Part shown: piece by piece, positions 10,795 to 20,985 of the stretch | Position numbering within the stretch: position 1 is the first letter of the stretch | Layout of the letters: each line of letters starts with the position of its first letter | NCBI GenBank assembly: GCA_002049455.2 | Contig: KV919107.1 | Coordinates: forward strand, 1-64,000 | Direction of reading: 5' to 3' | Source: Porphyra umbilicalis | Taxonomy: Eukaryota; Rhodophyta; Bangiophyceae; Bangiales; Bangiaceae | DNA: 64,000 nt | Position numbers and translations under genes: made by a program | The notes under the pieces: model-generated | Told to the model about the DNA's origin: nothing | Seen by the model: the letters and a program-made list of their open reading frames with translations, nothing else | The model's database searches: none

Positions 10795-11587
10795 GCGAAC
10801 CGTGAGAGGTCGTGAGAGAAATGTTTTTCCATGCAGCAAACCTCGTGACACCATCCTCGCAAATGTCGCTGTGTCGATCTCTAAAAGGCTCTGTCTGAGA
10901 AGGCTTTCTGACACCCCCAGAGACCTTCTTACCCCACCCACCTGGTCACCCCTACCCATGTGCGTACTCGTCTACTCCCAATAGCTGCGGGCACCGCCCA
11001 ACCACGGACACTTGTGCTTGCCTCCTTTCCTGTCCTCTCCCACTCCTTTCTCCTGCTGGCAGGGGGGGGGGGGCGAGGGGGGCTGCACATACATGCCGAG
11101 GGGGTCGGGGAGGATGGGGGCGCAAACGGTGTCGCTAGAGTGGGACGGCTGCTGGCATTGCCGTGCAGAGCTCTGGCAGGGTCATGGGGCAGGTCCTCCT
11201 TGCGCGATCAAACGGCACCCTTCACACCCAGTTCAAGGCAGACTTGGCGTACACAGTATGCATTCTTGCGGGCACATGGAGACCTCTGCTCGGACGCCTC
11301 ACCGTCGTAGCTTGTGTCAGCCAGACTTTGTTCAGTACCTGTTGGCATGATAGTCTGCTACCAATGGGGACCCAGGATGCGCCCCCGGTCAACCGGGCAG
11401 CCAACCAGCGGGCTGGAAAACGTCAAGCCTTGTGCTTGGGGATAGCGGGGCGATTAGTAATAATTCGAAGTGCTGGGCGGCGCCAATGCGCGCCCTCGGC
11501 ATGTGTGCAGGTGACTGCCATGCTGCCCCCAGCCCCGCTCCTGGCTGCCGCCCAAGTGCACAAGTGCTGCCAACATCCCCGCTCGCT

Positions 11588-11735
11588 CTCCTGGCCGACC
11601 GCTCGGCCCACCCTCCTGGCGGACCGCCCCGCCCACCCTCTGGTCGACCGCCCCACCCACCCTCCTGGCCGGAAGCCCCGGCCACCCTCTGTTCGATCGC
11701 CCCGCCCACCCTCCTGCCGACCGCCCTCGTTCCTG
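11588..11735. repeat. Minisatellite of about 25 bp inside element copy A
   Basis: About six diverged units built on TCCTGGCCGACCGC followed by NGCCCACCC. The same tract is found in the other two element copies. Confidence 0.75.
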
Positions 11736-11868
11736 TCGTATTCTTATCTGCATCCCCTCCATCCCACGCATTCTCTCCAGCTCGCACGGGGGCGGGGGGG
11801 AGTCACTCTACGACGGGCCGGACGACGTTTGCAGTCGCTGGACTAGTGGTGGTGGCGATTGGGTGGGG

Positions 11869-11891
11869 ATCCACACTGGCGCAGTGTGGAT
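11869..11891. other. Short perfect hairpin in element copy A
   Basis: ATCCACACTG and CAGTGTGGAT form a 10-bp perfect stem with a 3-base loop (GCG). It is kept in all three element copies. Confidence 0.7.
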
Positions 11892-12270
11892 AGTGTGACG
11901 CGCGCGGTGGGTGGGTGGTGGATGGGTTGGATGAACTGACCACGTACTTCTTTTTCGTGTTCGCTCGCCCGTCCCCCATGTATCCTTACCATGCATATGT
12001 GCGATGGCTTCCTCTTTCTTGGCTTCTGTTTCTTTGCAAACCAATGGGTGTTGCTGACATCGAAGTCGAGTAACTTGTGTCATACGCACATGCATGCGTG
12101 GTGTCCGCGAGTCGCTGACATGGTGAGCTTGCTGTTGTCCGGTGGCCTGTAGCTCTGTCAGAGTTTGCGGCTGTGTGCAGTTAGCTACATGTCTGCGTGA
12201 CTCTGTAGCACACCGTGGCTTTCTTATCGATTTCGTGTCTGCTCTGCCACCCGTGCCCGCGCCGAGCAAC

Positions 12271-12276
12271 AATAAA
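12271..12276 (+). terminator. AATAAA poly(A) signal in element copy A
   Basis: A canonical AATAAA about 300 bp before the right end, conserved in the three copies. It suggests transcription from left to right. Confidence 0.4.
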
Positions 12277-12572
12277 GCGACCGTGTCTTTCAATGCATCT
12301 TTGGCATGTATCCTCAATGCTGGCCGGTGTCACATCCTTTCCTCCGTCAGGGTCTTGCTCCACTTCTTCCCCGAGACCTCCGAGGGATCATTGCGGCGAG
12401 TCTCGCAACATATGTCTCGAAGGATGTGAACTTCTCCTTAAAGATTGGGCAAAGAGGAGTTATGTACTCATTTTCGATCTCTCTCTGAACGCAAAGGGGT
12501 CGAGCAGCAATACGGTTCGGCCTTGTTGCAGATACCTTGGAACCTGACACGAGATTTCATCAACGCGCTGTG

Positions 12573-13700
12573 GGGTTGGGAGTGCGGGGGGGGGGGGGGG
12601 GGGGGGGCGTCGCCCTCGCCAGACTGGCAACGATCCCGGGCCTTGGCGGCGGCCGCCGCCTGGCACGCGGCCGCGGAGGACGACAGCCCTGGCACGGCGG
12701 AGCCACACGTGACCCTGCAGCGCTGCCGGCAGTGTCTGGGCTGCTGCCGCCAGCTGACGCGGGTGGGTGCTGCCGCCGCGGGGCCTCGTCCGCTTTCCTG
12801 TCTGTCGCCAGTCTGGTCGCCGCGTGCCAGACCCTGCCCCCGACCCCCCCCCCCCGCCCTGCCCCAACAGACCCGATCTCTCACGGTTGTTCCCGCACCC
12901 GCCACGGGCGCAGCAGACCCCCCCCACGCAGCGGGCGGCGGCCCTCGTGGGTGCTCGGTCGGAAAGAGGCGGCGGGGGCGCCTGGCGACCCACACCCCCG
13001 CCCGCGGCGGGGCGGGCGGGGCGGGGTGGGACGACCGTTACCTGGTTCCGGGTGCCGCGTGGCACGCACGGCTGGCCGCCCCTCACTGCGCCCGCCACCG
13101 CCACTACGGTGGGGTTGCTGACAGTGCTGCGAACGAGAAAAAAAGAGGATGGGTCGTGCCCCGTGGCACCTGCGACCTGGTCGTTGGGGAAGGGGCAGGC
13201 GACGAGCGGTGGCACCCCCGGCAGGTGTAGTGTGTGGCGCAGGGGGGGGCTCGACGACCGCAGGGGGCACCGCGTGGCAGCGGGTGCCGCCGCCAGCAGG
13301 CACCGCCGGTGAAAGCCTGGACCGGGGGCGCCCCAGAGGCTGCCGCCGATCATTGGCTGCCAAGCAAGACGGCGGGGGCGCGCCCCAAATTGGGTGGCGC
13401 GCGCCCTGCCCCGCCGCATGCCGCGGGGCGGGCGCCCCAGTGGCGCCCCGGGGTGGCGCTTTGCACCGACGCCCAAACGGCCCGACGGTGGGGCGTCGAT
13501 GGATCCTGTTGCACGCGCCCGGGCGGCGCGCAAGCGTCACGGTTGCGTCCCAGTTGGGGCGCCTGGGCGCCATGGAGGGGGTTGGACGGCACCCGGTGGC
13601 GTGCAAAGAAAACAATGAAGACACCTACATGCAGTGGGGTGTTGGCCTCGTGCGACATCGTCTCGGCCCCACCCTCGCCCTGACTCTGTAATGGGGGGGG
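12573..13700. other. GC-rich stretch, no gene recognised
   Basis: It opens with a G homopolymer of about 20 bases (12588-12607). Overlapping open frames on both strands are low-complexity. Nothing could be assigned. Confidence 0.4.
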
Positions 13701-14711
13701 GGGGGCGTCGGCGCTGTTGCCGCCTGTGGCAGCGGAGCCCGGTCTACCATGGAAGTTCAGAGGCCCCCTCGCCCCTGGGCTCGGGCTTTAGGCACACGAT
13801 GTCCCTGTATCGGGAACCTTGGTAATACTAGCATTGAGCAGGGTCCATCAAAGCTGCATCAAAGCTAACTAGAATATTTAAGTGGACCGGAAGAGTAAAC
13901 GCAGTGGCAGCTTCCTTGACCAATGAGAGCCTCTGATTTCATATATATGCACCCTCGTTTTCAGCCCCACTGCGGGGGGGACCGGACCATCCAGGCGCAT
14001 GTCAGGGTACGAAGAAAGGCACTCCCCCCCCTGCCGCCTACACCCCCCGTTGCCGTCACCCCCGCCACCCGCCCCCCCCACCACCCACCCCCCCGCCGCG
14101 TGCCCCCTCCGTTGCCGCCTGCAACCCGCGGCGCTGCTTCCCCCCCCTCGGCTGCAACCGCTGCTTGTCAGGGCCGCCCAGCCCCCTGCTTGCGGCACCC
14201 GCCTGGCCTGTCCTGGCCTGGCTTGGCCACCGCCACCGCCACCGCCGCCGCCGCTGCCGCCGTCGCTACTCCCTGCTGTCGGTTGCCTCTGCCAGTAGCC
14301 TCTCTCCCCAGCTTCCGCCGCTGCTCGGCCGCTGGCGCAGCCGGGGTGCCCCTTCCACGTCACTACCGCTTCTGGGCCGACGCCCGGTCGCCCCCGCTGC
14401 TGCCTGCTTCCCCCTGCTGCCGCTAGCTTCAGCGCCCGTCATCCCTGCCGCCGCCACCCCGCGGTCGCCACTGTCGCCAGCCCCCTCCCCCTCTTCAGCT
14501 GCTGCCTGGCCGCCGCCGCTGCCCGGGTGCTGCTCCTCCCGCTCGCTGTTGCTGCTCCTGTTGACCACCATCTGCGTTGGGGTTTGTATTACTTTGTGCG
14601 CTTGCTGAGGGACCTGGGGGGTGTAGGGACCGGCTCCCAGATGCTGGGCAGCAGGTTGTGGGCTGCGAGAGGTTGGGAGGCTGTTGTCAGATTCTGTCAT
14701 GTTGAGGGGTA
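13701..14711. other. CT-rich core of the dispersed element, copy 2; no gene
   Basis: From about 14030 to 14530 the plus strand is C/T-rich with CCGCCG runs, matching in character the G-rich core next to copy 1 on the other strand. The part from 13800 to 13960 is AT-rich and may hold the other end of the element. No gene recognised. Confidence 0.45.
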
Positions 14712-14905
14712 AACATGAACACGAAAAAGTCGTCTGTGCGCTTAGCCACCTATACCACTGTTCATAGCGCCATCGATAGACTCAGGAACGACGGAGAAAA
14801 AAAAATGGCGTTACTCATGTATTCTGAAGAAGTGTCATCCGCACCCCCCCCGTCTGGACCGATTTCGAGAGACCCTGGGAGAGTAATCTGGAACGGACCT
14901 ACGTT
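14712..14905 (-). repeat. End region of a dispersed element, copy 2
   Basis: The reverse complement matches 3605-3800, including the block with GTATAGGTGGCTAAGCGCAC. Divergence is clear, so this is not a recent duplicate. Confidence 0.6.
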
Positions 14906-16170
14906 GGTTCGCACGACATATCATGGTGACACATGGGTCTTGTACCTTTTTCTCTCAGTCCTGTCAGGACCTATTGAGGGTGCTGGGAACGTTGATGGCA
15001 CTGGCTAAGGTCGCAAACATTTCCTTCCTGTTGTTTTCTAGACCCCGAAAACACTACATGAGAGGTCACGCAGCATCCCACCAGAAGCCCACTGCAGCAG
15101 CGCCACGCTTCCTCGACGAGACCAGACACTCCAACCAGAAACTCCGCAAACCCCTTGGTAACAGACACAGCATCTACCGTGGCAGGCGCCTCCCCACCAC
15201 CACCAGAACCGCCCTGGTCGCCACGGCACGGCGCCATCGCCGCCGCCGACGGGCCTGCGACACAGGTCCCCGTATGGCGGCGCGTGGGTGGCACACCCCA
15301 GGCCTGCCGCAGCGGCGACCGCTGCCGCGGCGATGGCGACGGCAGCCAGAGCGACGGCAGAGGCGACGGAGGCAGGAGCAACGGGGCGGCGGTGGCAGGG
15401 GTGGCAACGGGGGCAGCGGCGGCGTCACCCCCACCACGACTGCAGCGGCAGCCCGCGCGACAACAGGGGCGGTGGCGACAGGAAGGCGCCGCAGCGGCGG
15501 ATGAGCGGCGATTGCGGCGGCGGCGGCAAAAGCGGTGCCGGGGGCGGGCGCAGCGCCGCAGCGGCGGCCGAGCCACGGCGGTGTGGGAGGCGGCGGCGGC
15601 CGCCACAGTGATGCACAGGCGTGTGGCGGCGGCGGCGGCAGCGGCGGCGGCAGTGGCGGGGGCGGCGGCGGCGGCGGCGGCGGCGGTGGCAGTGGCCGTG
15701 CCGGAGGCGGGGGCGGCTCCGCAGCGGCGGCCGAGCCACGGTGGCGTGGGAGGCGGCGGCGTTGGTGGCGGGGGTCAGCGTGGCACTGAAGCGGCCGCTT
15801 AGCCACCGCGGCGGCGGCAGCGTCGGGGGCGGGGGCGGGGGCGGCGCAGCAGCGACGACTGCCGTCTCGGCGACGGCGCCGGCAACGGCACCCAGGGCGA
15901 TGGCCAAGGAGCCAGTAGCTGTGGGGGTGGCGGCAGGGGCGATGGGGTCGGCGGGGGCGGCAGGCGTAGCGGAGGTGGTGGGGCTGGCGGGGGGCGAGGG
16001 AGTGTGGCGAGGGTGGACAGAGCGGCTGTTCGGGCTGTGGCTCCCTGGGGGGTGATTGGGTAGGGTCCCGAATACGGCTGTGAGCGCCGCCAGACGGCCC
16101 GACAGACTGGGCCTCGAAGGCGCCATGACGTGTCACATACAGCCAATCAGATGCCTGCGTCAGACTGGCC
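14906..16170. other. GGC-repeat-rich stretch, no gene recognised
   Basis: From about 15170 to 16020 the plus strand is packed with GGC and GGCGGCAG units. This gives Arg/Gly/Ala open frames in every phase and I support none of them. It resembles the G-rich cores at 4.0-4.6 and 34.9-35.7 kb. Confidence 0.45.
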
Positions 16171-16173
16171 TCA

Positions 16174-16736
16174 GAGCGTCTCCACCAATGCAGCCAAAAG
16201 CCAAAGCCAAACGTCACGAGTGCCCAACGTGTGGCCCTGTCACTGGCTCTCCAAACGTCGATCCAAAACAAAACAGGTCACGTCTCAATCTTGGGCTCCC
16301 CTGGATGCTCACTATGGGTGGGCCTCTTTTGTGGCCGACAGACCATCCATGAATGCCCGGCAAAGAATCTCGGCGGATGGCCGATCGCCATATCACTGTT
16401 TGCATGCCACGGGTCACGCTTTCCATTGGCGTAGGTTGGCTAAAAATGGAACCAGGGGATTGCCAAACAGTTGGAGGCGCATCCAAACAGGTCTGTTTGG
16501 AGTGGCGCGCCTCCAAACGGGCCCGTTTGGAGTGGCCCTGCCGTTGAAGATCCAAAACTAGAGCAATCGCGTGTCATGGACACGAGGTCGATTAGGCGAC
16601 TAGAATATGTGAGGATGGTCTATTTTTGGACCGTCACACCCTAGTTTTGGATCGCATCCCAGCCACCAATGCCCGTTTGGCAAAACCGTGCCACGTTTAG
16701 GCGTTTGGGTGTTTGGATCCATTGGTGGAGACGCTC
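16174..16736. mobile_element. Harbinger-like MITE with TCA duplications
   Basis: Terminal inverted repeats of 17 bp begin GAGCGTCTCCACCAATG at both ends. TCA flanks the element directly at 16171-16173 and 16737-16739. A three-base TNA duplication and GAGC ends fit PIF/Harbinger-type MITEs. It has no coding capacity. Inside are several TTTGG palindromes, including CTCCAAACGGG and its complement at 16511-16532. Confidence 0.8.
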
Positions 16737-16765
16737 TCAGCTTTGACCCACCCTGATCAATGCTA

Positions 16766-17392
16766 TGGTGCGTGTCCCAAAAATGAGACATGCGCGTTTT
16801 CTGAAGGACTGACACATCACTGCACGGGGGCAGGCGGCGTGGGGTACGAGAAAATTCTCGGCTGGCCTCCATGGAAAGAGCCTCTCCCGACGCGTGCTTG
16901 GCTGACAACTCCTTAATACCCGCCTGTGGGCCCTGTTCTGTGGACCTCTCAGATAGCCACGATCTTGGAGCCAGTCTTTTTCAGGTTCTTGGGGTTAAAG
17001 GTTTGCAACGCCAAAGCTCATGTGCTAACTGGAGCTTCGATGAGGGGTGTCCCAAATCGTGTTTTCCTCACAGGGGGCTACATGGGGGTCTTTTCACGTT
17101 TTTATTGGTAAGCTGGTGCCCTTTTCTTGGTGCACAAATTGTCAGCACATGCCTGCTCTAGTATCTGTGCATTTGATTGGGCCGCGTGATCGTCACCTGT
17201 CGAAGTTGCAATGAATGACACTTTCCCCCATGACACGTCAGGATGTGCCGCCTCTGCTAACACTGTCAGGGGCTGTTCTGGAAGCACAGTGGGACCGAGT
17301 GGGTCACATTACATTATCGGACCGTTGCAGAAGGCCAGTGGGCCGAGAAAAAAAGAAAAAACCGCGATGTCTCATTTTTGGGACACGCACCA
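16766..17392. mobile_element. 627-bp MITE with TA duplications
   Basis: Perfect inverted repeats of about 26 bp, starting TGGTGCGTGTCCCAAAAATG, are flanked by TA at 16764-16765 and 17393-17394. The TA target suggests the Tc1/mariner group or another TA-specific family. It has no transposase. It begins 27 bp after the end of the previous MITE. Confidence 0.82.
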
Positions 17393-17394
17393 TA

Positions 17395-19046
17395 GAGTTT
17401 CCTGTCTTGGTAATATCGGGGGCGTCAGGGGCGCGCGACGCCTTCCTGACGCCCTATTAGGCAGCCAGAACGCTCTCACAACGCCCCACGTAGCACCTTC
17501 ACTATTAGGAATATAGTACAAGTGGCACCCATATTGTGCTCTAATATGTCTTATCTGTCAAGACTGGGTCCTGTCCGCAACCAAGGTGCACAGCCGCGTA
17601 CAATCATCGCATCCTTCGAAGATTGTAGCATAATTATGACCAGTGAAAGCCCTGCACTGAGTGCTGGGCTGGGAGCGAAGCTTCGCGAAACTGTCTTCAT
17701 CCTCAATGATGTTCGGCGAAAACCGAACGAAGACACTCAGGAGTCGACATGAACTAAAGCGTCGGGTACACACATAAGCACACTTGGCCAGTGCCCTGTG
17801 CCTTTAAGCTGCTCGACCAATCTGAGAACAACTGTTACCCAGTGCGTCGTATCCACATTGAACGTGTCAGCAGCTGTGAGAGCGACGACAGAGTGCCATC
17901 TCAGCGGCTCCACAGCTCACGCGAGCTTCTGCGCATATGCGCCGTGGTGTTTAGTCGTTTCTATGGGAGTCACAAGATCGAGGGCGTTGAGGTCGGGGTT
18001 GAGCTGCGGGGGGGGGTCGCCTGCTCAGTCGCTTCTGCGATTCTGTCCACGATTGCCGGGTTATTACGCCCAGATGATACTTTCACGTGGCGTGCCGCAA
18101 AGGTTCCACTTGGAAGTCAAATAGTGGGCGCTTATGCTGCCACGTGGGTCTCTGAGAGAGCGTTGCGTCGTTGAGGGATAAGAAGCTTCGCGAATAATTT
18201 ATAGCTATAATGATGAAACCATGAAAGACGCATGCGGATGTGTATTTGATATACTTGTTTTCAGTTTTGGACAGCCGTAGTGGCCAATGGCGCTGTCATC
18301 TGTCATTGTGTTCGCGGTGACTGGACGGAGACCGCCGCCACAACAGCCTGCACAGCTAAGCACGCAGCAAGGACACCAACGCAAGCCGACCCTACTTGCA
18401 CCTGGCCGTTTACACGGCTGAGCCGTTTCGGCTGCACTGGCGTGATACGGATGCTGCCTAAGTGGCAAGCAACGTGGCTACGTACAGGCAGACAGGCCCG
18501 TCCGCCACGCCCACTACGTATCCTCGGTGCCGTTGTGTTCTTCACAGAGCGTGTCACGAACTGAGTGACATGGCTGAGTCCAACGAGGCCCCAGGCCTCA
18601 GTGGTTCTGGCATCAGCCGACAACTGACATGCCTGTCGCTCATTAGACGTCAGCCTCTCGTGCCAGACGCCCCTCGCGGCCGTTTTGCTGTTCCACGTCC
18701 TCCACGAAGTGAAGCGGCCCTGAGCTGCCGGTGTCCACAGATGCCCATCCTCCCTCTACCTAATGTGTCAGGGTCGGAACAATGACCCTACACGCGTCTC
18801 GGTGGCTCTGCACCAAATCGCCAGCTAGAAATGGCCGCAGCGCGGCCAAGCCGCCACCGGACAGAGATTGAGGGAGAGAGAGGCACGAAAGGGAAGGTTG
18901 CGGCACATCGCAAGTCTCCCACCTCCCGTGACCACTGCACTGTCGACCGAGGCCATCTCTATCCACCTACCGCCGAGCCCACATCCTGCCCTTCGCTCTT
19001 GGTTAAGTGGGCGGTTGGCTCCTCTTTTTCCCTCAACCCTACCACT
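17395..19046. other. No gene recognised; upstream of the hAT remnant
   Basis: AT-richer DNA that probably includes the 5' part of the hAT element. I could not find a convincing hAT terminal repeat or 8-bp duplication. A 13-base direct repeat, GAAGCTTCGCGAA, occurs at about 17678 and 18182. Confidence 0.4.
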
Positions 19047-20985
19047 ATGAGCGCTCCGAAGGACCCTGTGTGGTCGTACGTGTCCCCGGGCTCGCGCGAC
19101 AAGCGCGTCGTTTTTAACTTTTGCACCAAGGAGCTCTATGCCAACCCGGCCGACCTCGAGCTGCACATTGTGTCGGGCACATGCAATCCGCCAGAGGACG
19201 TTCGTCACGCCATGATGCTGCGGCTACGAGACAACCAGCGCAAGACCAAGATGGGCTCGGTGAGCCTGCGAGCGGAGCTCGATGGGCAGGTCGCCGCCGT
19301 GGCGAGGGCAGCTGATGGGGCGAGCGCGCCTGAGCGCACGAAGCCAGGTGAGGCAGCTGCCGTAGACGTCGGCACAGGGAGGGGGAAGATGACGCCGTTG
19401 GTGCGGCGGCTAGGCCACAAGGAGAGCGCGGAGCTGGACGCCCGCTGCGCCATGTGGGTGTATCGTAGCGCCCTTTCTATCCGCACGACGGAGGACCTAC
19501 ACTTTCGCTCTTTTTGTAAGGCGTTAAACCCCGCCTACACCCCGCCCTCCCGCTTCTCCATTTCAGGCGAGTTGCTCGACAACGCTCACGAGGATATGAA
19601 GAAGGTCGTGGACGCTCGTGTCGACCGCGCGCTGGCGTCGGGCGACGCAATCGTGGGCGGCGACTTGTGGACGGACCGGTCCATGACAAGCATTTGCAAC
19701 TTCGTTATCTTTCCTCCCGACCCTCTCTATGTGGAGACCGGTGTGTGGGGAGAGGAGCGGCATTCGGCTGTCAACAACGCCGCGTTCTTCAAGCAGCGCA
19801 TCGACGCGCTTGGGTCCAGCAACGTCAGCGCCTTTGTCTTCGACACGGAGCCCAAGATGCGAGCCGTCTGGGAGATCCTGGAGAGGGACTACCCGACCAT
19901 GAGCAGGCTACCATGCGCGGCGCACTGCCTCGACTTGATGCTAACAGATGTTTGCAAGTACGAGGACTTGCGCAGCGCGCTGGAATTCTGCAACGACATG
20001 AAGCAGTACTGGCGTCACCGAGGCCTTCCCAAGACCATCTTGGAACGGTGCCAGCTGGGCGAGTACGGCAAGGCCTCAGCTGGCGCGTCCTGGAGCGACA
20101 CGGTGGAAGTCGCAGGTGTCTGCCGCGGTGTCGCTGCTCAAGACTCAAGGCGCCTTGGAGATGGCTGTGGTCGACGGCTCCTTCAAGACGCAGTGCCTGC
20201 ACGGCGGGTCGGCTGCGCAGAAGAAGGCCGCCGAGGAGGTAGCAGCCGCCGTGCGGGATGACAAGAATTGGGCGCTACTAGCATTGGCGGTGAAAATGTT
20301 GGAGCCGCTGGCTGTGGCTCTTGACTTCGGTCAGACAGACGGGCGCGGGCAAGGGTCGGTGCAGCACCACATGTACAAGCTATGTGCGCACTTTTCCTCC
20401 TTCGCCTCTCCCCCCGGACCGGAACGCCAGCAGTTCAAGTACTTTGTGCTGGGGTGTTTCAACGATCGCAAGAAGTACGCCATGCGCCCTATTCACTCCC
20501 TAGCGTACATCTTGTACCCGCGCTACGTCGACCAATCCAACCAGCCCACCGCTGCCGAATCAAGCGGGACCTTCAAGTTGCTGAAGGGCCTGAAGGCGAC
20601 TCGCGACACGAGATTGGCGCTCTCCAAGCACGGCGTGGCAGAGGAGAGCTTGCTGCCGGCTAACTGCTCCCACGCCACCGAGCAGGCGGTGATGCTCGAG
20701 TGCATGGCTTTAAGTGCAAGACGGGCGGGCAGCTGCAAGTGGAGGAGGCTTGGAAGGTCGGCTCGGTGCACGACCTGTTGGGATGGTGGATGACGTTTGG
20801 CTCCCACCTGACCCATCTCTAGCCCTTGGCCGTCAAGGTGATGAAGCTAACAGTTGGCTTTGTTGCGAGGGAACGCTCTTTTTCCAACGCAGCACAAATC
20901 CAGACCGACCTGCGGACACGACTGGCAAAGTCGAGGCTGCAAGAGCTCCTTTACATCTGCTACAATTCTCGGGCGCTCTGTGTGC
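19047..20985 (+). pseudogene. hAT-family transposase, broken
   Basis: The start is ATG at 19047. The N-terminus has a degenerate BED-like region (FNFC, then LELHIVSGTC). The catalytic core is recognisable: Asp206 or Asp210 in GGDLWTDRS, then Asp266 in FVFDTEPKMRAVW, followed by the hAT hallmark CAAHCLDLML. The C-terminal dimerisation region is clear at 20820-20985 (PLAVKVMKL, ARERSFSNA, RLQELLYICYN). The frame is broken. It shifts by one near 20090-20110, returns to the first frame somewhere between 20700 and 20790, and meets a TAG at 20820-20822 inside the conserved dimerisation motif. The element is probably inactive. Identity as hAT is firm. Confidence 0.88.

Larger units (their letters stand above)
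10751..12572 (+). mobile_element. 1,822-bp non-autonomous element, copy A
   Basis: The same 1,822-bp sequence occurs at 53936-55757 and, inverted with one base fewer, at 59863-61683. Differences seen between A and B amount to one base (GTAATAATT against ATAATAATT, near 11457). The ends are CACAGCACGTTG and, on the other strand, CACAGCGCGTTG. Each copy is flanked by a different 2-bp direct repeat; here it is GG. CACNG-type ends and a 2-bp duplication are reminiscent of the CMC (EnSpm/CACTA, Mirage) group, which is inference. No transposase or other domain is visible in any frame, so it must be moved by proteins made elsewhere. Confidence 0.92.

Noticed and set aside
9478..10959. 493-codon open frame on the minus strand
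   Set aside because: Low-complexity Pro/Arg/Gly string in extreme GC DNA; it also crosses the boundary of the inserted 1.82-kb element.
15174..16271. 365-codon open frame on the minus strand
   Set aside because: Produced by GGC/CCG repeats, open in several phases at once, with no domain.
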